Source: Asterella californica (taxonomy: Eukaryota; Streptophyta; Marchantiopsida; Marchantiales; Aytoniaceae). From it: a stretch of 64,000 nt of DNA. The translations under genes and the position numbers were made by a program. Below the pieces are notes generated by a model. The model saw only the letters and a list, made by a program, of their open reading frames with translations. It did no database searches and had not been told where the DNA came from. The stretch lies in the NCBI GenBank assembly GCA_036924285.1, contig JAYKYS010000001.1, positions 14,285,501 to 14,349,500 on the forward strand, in the 5' to 3' direction. Numbering within the stretch: position 1 is the stretch's first letter; the number at the start of each line of letters is the position of its first letter. Shown piece by piece: positions 57,150-64,000 of the stretch.

Positions 57150-58260
57150 AAAGTATCTCAGATCAATCAGGATGGAATTTTGTAAGTGAGTGTGCGGACA
57201 CACCTTGTCAAGATGCCTTTGACAGTAGATCAGGATGTCCCGACTTGCATAAAATAACTACGAAAATATGTAAACATACAAATAAATGAGAAAGCGTTAA
57301 AAAACTAATGACACATGCAGAAGGACAAGGTTCTCATACAATAAGATGTATAATACACAATCTCAAGTTTGGGTATACATATGAATCCGAAGAATAACAG
57401 AGACTGGAGAGTTCACAACTTGGATCATAAACTCAGCACCAAAGTGAACCACCAAGTATTCAGTTAAGGAGTGTCTATTTACACAAAATACGAATGAAGA
57501 ACTGGTGAGAAAAAAATATCGGGATGGGATGAGATTTGTTCTCCATGATACATCTTGATGTGTGGATCGCATTAGGATGTGAACTTCCATCAAGACGCGA
57601 GCACCACGTCAGGATGCATACATACAGGTGAACATCAAGGTGCGATATCGACTCAAAACTCCATGACGAGATTCAAGTTCACAACAATGATCACAATCTT
57701 ATAACAAACAGCTTGATTCTATCAATGACACGCAATACAAGAATATCAACTCCTTGAATAGAAGCAACTCTACACTCTATTGATCAAGAAGTGGTGGTTC
57801 TTTGGATGATCCCACTGTTCACACTCTCACCTAATAAGGTCTCAAGAGTGTTCACTAAGAGAACCATAGCTTGTAGAGGCACTACCAGTATGCTCTTGGA
57901 GACTGAGAGACCTCCTACACAAGAAATATCAACTTTGAAAGTGATAGTTGAAAAATGAATCCTCATAAAGTCCACCCAAGAGAACTACCCCTGCAAGGAT
58001 CAAATTCTCAACCTGAACAGACAAAGAAGGCACAAAACATCCATCAGGATGCGACGTCCACATCAAGATGTGACTAAAAGACAAAATAAAACCTAAGATA
58101 AGATAAGATGTATGGATGATATCAGCCACGGAAAGTGGAGTCCCTATCAAAGTTAGAGCTCATGGTGTGCCTGTTGAGCCATCCACATAGTCTATACTAA
58201 AAACCATGCTAGCACGTCTTGACATCAAGACGTGAACTACACAACAAATCAAGATGTGAC
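57150..58260. repeat. Region with scattered ATCARGATGTG-like motifs
   Basis: Variants of ATCAAGATGTG or ATCAGGATGCG, and the complement CATCTTGATGTG, occur at irregular intervals (for example 57,549, 57,572, 58,023, 58,062, 58,247). They do not form a regular array. The block may be a decayed retroelement end. Confidence 0.35.
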
Positions 58261-61047
58261 TCCACTAACTCGTCGTCAGTACCTGTATATCTACTTAAGT
58301 CAAACAATCCATTAACCACAAAACTATCATGTAGGTCCTCCACTTCATTTGGATCCACCAAGAGGTTGTGCACTACATCCTCATACAACTTTTTTCATCT
58401 ATCCAACTTCATCCAACAAACAGCAAGGCTAAATCCTGAAATGGCTAGACTTAAAAATACTAGAAGTGTTACAAAAATTATAAACCAAGTGGGTAAAAAT
58501 AATTAAAATAACTAATAAATATTAATTATTAGTCTATGCTTAAAAATGTAGAAAAGCCAAGATATAAACCATAAGTCATGAATAGACTATCGTGTTGCTA
58601 AAAATACAAGTCCGGGAACCTGAAGCTATTATTGAATTAATTTACAGTGAGTTTAATTTTTTAAGTTAGGTAATAAATTAAACCTCTGCATATTGCCTCT
58701 TCCATTTATCTCTTTAATTTGACTTTATATATATGAGATAGTATTTTTCTAACTCTTAGGGTAGAACCACTTTATTAGAACCATTTAATCATTTTGGAAC
58801 TTACCACTTGTGAGAACTAATATTAGATTAATCCACTATGAGATGAGCTACATCCTCTGATAATACTCAACTTAATTTGATTCAAAATCAAATTAAACTA
58901 GAACCAAAACTATTTAGCAGCAAATCATTTTCCCAAACCCTTAGGAACTGAACTTTCCAACTTAAAACCGTACCAAGGTGACCCCTTACTGGAGTCACGA
59001 AAAAGCACGCGGATCCTCGTACCCTCAATCAATCATTTTCCTGCTGTTATGAACGAACTGCAGTCTACCATAGTTAACTGTTAATCTAGCTAACTGTAGC
59101 AGAATTCAGAACAAACAGAAGAAGGAAAGGAAGGTGAGAATTCATGGTCGTTTTTAATAAGCGAGAGATTGCTTTTCCCTTCCCATGACTAATTCTCATG
59201 ATTCTCCAGCAAATGCATAGCTTTCGCAAGCGTAACACGTTGTTTCCTAATGGACATAAGTTGGTGACTGGTTTCATGAAGATACATATCACCCTTAGTT
59301 TTCTATATAAAACAAATTTTCACCTAAAAGTTCCTTTCTACTATAGACATTTTGAGAATGGATAGTTTCCATTGGAATTGAAGTACTTTATGTTTAATTC
59401 AATGTTTTCTATAATAAATTATAGAATGCATAATGATAAAGTTATAACAAAATACCAGATAGTATTGAGTGGAATTAGATGATCTAGGATAGGAAGATTA
59501 TACATTTTCTGGAAAGGTACACATTTTCTTTCTCAATGTTGTTATCTCTTCCTTGTTTCCTCATGCGTGAGACCAAGCAAGGGTATTGTATATGAAACTA
59601 TGGCCGCATCTTTGTTTCCAAAGTTTTAACTTGCAATAGAGGATATTAAAGGGTGTAAACCTAGAAGGATTTGGTGAAAAGCAGCTATGTAACATAATTT
59701 AATCTTGCGTAGTTCACTTTGCAAAGCAGGGTACTTCGAGATGAACTCCACTTTGCTGAATGAAGAAAGACGATTTGAAATTTACCACTACCACCACTGT
59801 AATTAAAGACTTCTGCAATGACTGATTTTTGTCTTAAATATTTACGGATTAATGTCTTTGGATTCTTTCGATATCCTATACTTCTTATCAAATATCTTAT
59901 ATAAGACACTACTGTCTATATCATCTTACTTATGTGAAAAAATATGTAGCATTAATTACAGTAGATGGATATCAAGACTGGCCGGACCACTCAGGGAAGT
60001 TGGCCAAACGTGCCTATTTGACCTGTTGTGATTTCCACTTTGACACCTCCTGTTAACAACAACCATGAACTCGTGAATCAAAATAATAACTCGAGGGAGA
60101 TTCTGGAATTTCAGGAACCTACCTAGTAGAGAAACTTGTCAAAATATGATATCATGCATTTAGATTGATGTTAATTTCACGAGATTCATCAATTTCAAAA
60201 ACTTATTGAAATATTGTTAGAAAATATTTGAACAGTTAGCTGACTTTTCTTATAAGTAGACTATAACATGATTGATTATCAAAATTTGATAATATGTAAT
60301 ATATCAGCTTTGAGAGACTTAAAATTTGATATTTGATATAGATAAGATGATTAAATGGAATAAGATACTAATAACAAGACCTAACATATATTTTACTAAA
60401 GACTAGAGAAAGACAACCGAGAAATATAGATCATATTATTAACTTGTAAATATATGTGGACTATATGCTATATTGAGACATATGTCATCTATGGAGTTCA
60501 TGGACTGCTCAGACTCGTATTTTGTAAAAGTTGACTTTAGTGTAAAAAATTACACAAATATAAGTTGGATTACATTAAACACATGGTCATCATAGACATG
60601 AAATGCTCGATATTAACAGAATTGAAAAAAAAATCCATTCAAGACTTTTTGAGGAAGTTCAGTCACAAGGAAAGCCCATGAAGTTCATGGAGCGACAAGA
60701 TAAAAAACCGAACAGTAAAATATGCTCTAATTTTCTCATGATTCATATAAATAAAATGAAACTAAGACGTTGAAGAATCAATATCTATGCCTTCAATAGT
60801 TTCTGATGCTTCACCATTGGTTATCTCATTGTCCATATATCTCATGTCCGTATATATCTCATGTCGTCAATGATATCTTCATCTTCTTTCTCAACTTCTT
60901 CTTCATCATTATCATCTGTAGGTCGCATGCATGCTCAATTGTCATCTCCTGTTCTATTTGGAACAACTGATTTCTTATTTGGACTACATTTGTCTTACAC
61001 AATCGATTCATTGTGGTGAGAATAAAATTAAAAGCTAAAATTCATAC
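58261..61047. other. AT-rich spacer, no gene recognised
   Basis: No frame over about 95 codons, no motif and no obvious repeat structure. Confidence 0.55.
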
Positions 61048-63857
61048 TTATAAAATATCTAACTCTTGTTTGTAGAGTGCATGTCTTCCTCTACCACTCG
61101 AAATCTTACGTCTCTCTTGATAATATTTTTTGATGTAAAGATCAATCGACTCGATTACATACCACTGGATGTCTATCGTGCAAGGTTCTTCTCTCTCACC
61201 ACGAGTCAAACATATCAATTTACAGATCCAAAAGGACTTGTCGTCCTCCGTAAGGACAACAAGTAGTTGTTTCTCTCTTAAATCTTTAACATCACCAATC
61301 TTATGTAGACGGTTGTATGTAATGCTTCCTGGTCTTGCTTTTTGTGCTCCTACATACAATGGTCTTCTTTCACCAAACACTTGTCATTCCAATTCATTAA
61401 TAGTATCACTATGTTTGGAACAACTGTCCTTTATCGTCTAAAGGAGTTTCAGGTCAGATCCAAGGTCTCGTAAGTGGAAATAGACATCCAAATAATATTT
61501 GCTTGGCAACTTGTCCTTGATTGTATAACCAATAATTCCACCATGTTTTCTCAATCTATCCAAATACATGTAACATGTATACTGAATCTCTTTTGATGCT
61601 GAGGACATTCTGTTACACGCCGAGTCCACTTTCTTCCCCTTCCGCTGACCTCGATAATGTACTTTTAGCACATTTGTTTCCGAGTAAGACTCCAACAGTA
61701 GCATGTCCGAAGCATGCATTTCTCACCTGATTGGAAAGAATTACAGTTGACGGACTCTTTTTGTTGAGATCTAGTTGACATCAATCGAGAAATTTTTACT
61801 CCATATCTGAACCTACTCGTGCTCATCTTTTTTATTTTAAACGGTTTGTTGTAAGTGATATTATGAAGAGGTCGAACTAGAGGAGGTGCTTATTCAATAA
61901 AACGCTTGAAGTTATAAGTTTTCGAGAAGAGTAACTTGAGGCTGCGGAGTGTATGCTTGTCTGATGATGTCATTGAGTTGTGACAAGGTAAAAGAGTTTT
62001 TTGAGTGGAGAGATGTGAAGAATCTACTAAACATTTGATCAACATGATCATGAGTATGTCCTATCATGAGAGAATCTATTGAAAATCTACCTATCTACTA
62101 ACATAGTAAGATAAGCAAAAACAATATTAGCAAGAACAATATTGTTTTTGTTTTCTGTTACTGTGTTATCTAATTGCAAGTATACAATTGATGACAAATG
62201 ACCTTCTTATTCAAATATCATACAGTACATAATAGAGATAGTCATATTAGAATCAAACTTAATATTGTTTAAGATAAGGAAGACTCTGATTTGAAATATC
62301 CCATTAAAAAATAATGCACCTACAAGATGAATTCTTACCATAGAAGAACCGTGAACAACTTTCGAAACTTTAGAAAGTCGGGAGGAGGGAAGACGATTTG
62401 AAATCTGCTTTGTTTATGAAGAAGGAAGCTATAAGTAAAACTAATATAACTATGAATCTCATGGAGAGTTTGATCTTGGCTCAGGACACGGTCATAATGA
62501 TCTGTATAAAAGTCCATCCCACGATGGATGTTACCTCAAATACTTGAAATACAACCTATTAGAAAAGTAAAATGAATCTGATCACCTTTCTTCAGTCAAA
62601 ATAATATGATTTTCATTCACTCCCAGATCAATGCTCACTATCAATAGTTGGTACGACAATACCTTATTACCGAACATAAAATGTGCTAGTAAGAAAAAGA
62701 TAAAAAACTATTTAATGAAACACATGTCTTTGTCTTTGTCTTTGATCCATTCCATCTATGGAGCAGTACACGTAATCTTTAGCATGAAGATAGAGCTTTA
62801 TTTTTTCTCCTTACGCTAGTACCATGTTCATCAGCTTGTTGACGACAATGAGTCTTTAAACGAGTTATGGCAAAATCTGTAAAACATATAATATGAATAA
62901 GTCAAACAACATCTTGTCATGATGTTCACTCATGGACCTCATGGACTCCCCTTGTAAATATATATCATTGAGAGTTACGGTATTGAACCAAAATCAAAAA
63001 GAAGTGAAAATCGTTATTTCTTTCTGGTCCTACATGTGATCAATCTCGTTGATTCTTCATTTGCTCACATAAGTCACACCTTGAAAATCTATTGTGTCGT
63101 GGAATTCTCACCAAGGATAGTACTGACGCCAATATCGTGTTAATGAAGAAAACACAAAAGCTTCATCTTGTCCTTGTCAACTAGAGAGGACATGCTTGTC
63201 TTGTCGTAATCGTACACCTCACTTTTGATAGATTGTTGGAAGATGGCAACTGGTTGCGATGGACTACTTCTCATAATGTGACAAGAAAAATAAGTCCAAC
63301 CATTCTTGTAGCAAAAAACGCTCAGCACTCTTCTACGATAAGTAAATGTGTTTGGAGGCTAGATGACGATTGGGATCGCTTTGGATTCTTCGTAGACAAT
63401 CATTACACACACAAAAGTTAACCTTGAAAGCTTTACGACACACATCACTTCTACTATAAAGAGTATCCACTCTCTAGTTTGCTTGTTCTAGAGAGTCGCT
63501 TCTCGAACATCTATAATCTAGAAAAACAGATCTTTTGTTTTGTTTCAAAGAAAAATAACGTTCATGTTCTAGTTTCAGACGATCAAAACTTGTGCTCCAC
63601 AAGCATAACTTTTTACAACAAAACTTCCTTCCATCTCTCATCATAATATCAAAATCTACTTTACAATTGATGAACTTTTCATCAACTTTTCTAGAGGGTG
63701 CACGTTTGGATGGTTGACCCGAACTTCTGAGAAAATGAATTGCCTCGTAATGTTTCTCTGAAGCGTTGCGTCTCTTCGATCTTTGATGAACCACCTGTAG
63801 GGTGTGAATCTCTTGATTGGCATGTCTCTTTGTCTTCGACAGACACTCTACTAACAA
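61048..63857 (-). pseudogene. Decayed DUF7869-like ORF, probably of a mobile element
   Basis: Read on the minus strand from 63,857. First a basic region with GRKFCCKKLCLW and DVCRKAF, then IPRHNRFSRCDLCEQMKNQR (about 63,040-63,115), then CSIDGMDQRQRQ (about 62,735-62,770). Near the end come KSFWICKLI and IDIQWYV (61,048-61,380). This order (CRKAF, RHxxFxxCxxCxxLK, IDGMDQ, a C-terminal FWxxK...WY segment) matches large proteins with DUF7869 found in many copies in plants and other eukaryotes. Stops and frame changes run throughout, and the part expected to carry the HTHEDID motif is not visible. Mobility is inferred from the multicopy nature of the family. Confidence 0.45.
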
Positions 63858-64000
63858 ATATTGTCAATTATATCTCTTGGAAGAGTAAAGGATTCATTTG
63901 ATGTAGACTGATGGATAATGATCTTTCACAACTATAGTTGTTATCTCTCCCAGACCAGAGGCCAAAGTCTAATTCTGGTGATATTTCTCATCCCAGTGGT
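63858..64000. other. Window end, nothing recognised
   Basis: The remaining bases may continue the DUF7869-like relic upstream on the minus strand; no motif is visible. Confidence 0.4.

Noticed and set aside
57150..58260. CRISPR-like or satellite array
   Set aside because: The recurring motif is short, degenerate and irregularly spaced.
1..64000. Bacterial operons, phage genes, rRNA or complete tRNA genes
   Set aside because: No ribosome-binding-site-led gene series, no phage proteins and no full tRNA cloverleaf or rRNA sequence seen; introns and retroelements show eukaryotic DNA.

Overview
The window looks like nuclear DNA of a plant. It is AT-rich and gene-poor, with several generations of nested LTR retrotransposons, LINE, Mutator-like and copia debris, and one intron-containing gene. 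That gene (49,701-55,411) encodes a chloroplast-type PAM71/GDT1-family cation transporter, which points to a streptophyte. The mix of elements, including a Ty3 family whose protein resembles fungal-type elements, would fit a bryophyte or another early-diverging lineage. I cannot name the species.

Layout. 1-1,540: tip of an element terminal repeat, then copia remnants. 2,236-11,400: debris with no intact gene (Mutator-like transposase with a SWIM finger, two decayed class 3 lipase copies, an inverted-repeat element, an FCP1/NIF-like phosphatase relic, a possible LINE relic). 11,895-17,368: Ty3 family b relic, split by a 1,780-bp solo LTR and ending in its own LTR. 17,369-18,303: LINE reverse transcriptase relic. 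18,304-34,885: an old inverted copy of a methyltransferase-bearing element, carrying a 10-kb Ty3 element (20,578-30,628) and a truncated Ty3 family b element (31,956-34,765). 34,886-37,668: AT-rich, no gene. 37,669-47,615: a younger, nearly complete copy of the methyltransferase-bearing element. 47,620-49,640: AT-rich with hairpins. 49,701-55,411: the PAM71-like gene. 55,412-61,000: no gene recognised. 61,048-63,857: relic of a DUF7869-like mobile ORF on the minus strand.

The outstanding system is the element at 37,669-47,615. It is bounded by a perfect 4-bp GATG duplication and encodes, in order, Gag with two zinc knuckles, aspartic protease, a C5-cytosine DNA methyltransferase, reverse transcriptase, RNase H, a DDE integrase and a C-terminal PHD finger. 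A DNA-methylating domain and a putative histone-tail reader in one Ty3-like polyprotein suggest an element that writes and reads chromatin marks. Its ends are also unusual: the left end has repeat B only, and the right end is A-B-A'. This resembles the split direct repeats of some tyrosine-recombinase retroelements, yet the element has a DDE integrase. The old inverted copy confirms the methyltransferase N-terminus, the integrase, the PHD finger and the internal A-B junction. One in-frame amber codon inside the protease is shared by both copies.

All retroelement reading frames here carry stops or frameshifts, so the present copies are probably inactive. Domain calls come from reading motifs by eye; no database search was run.
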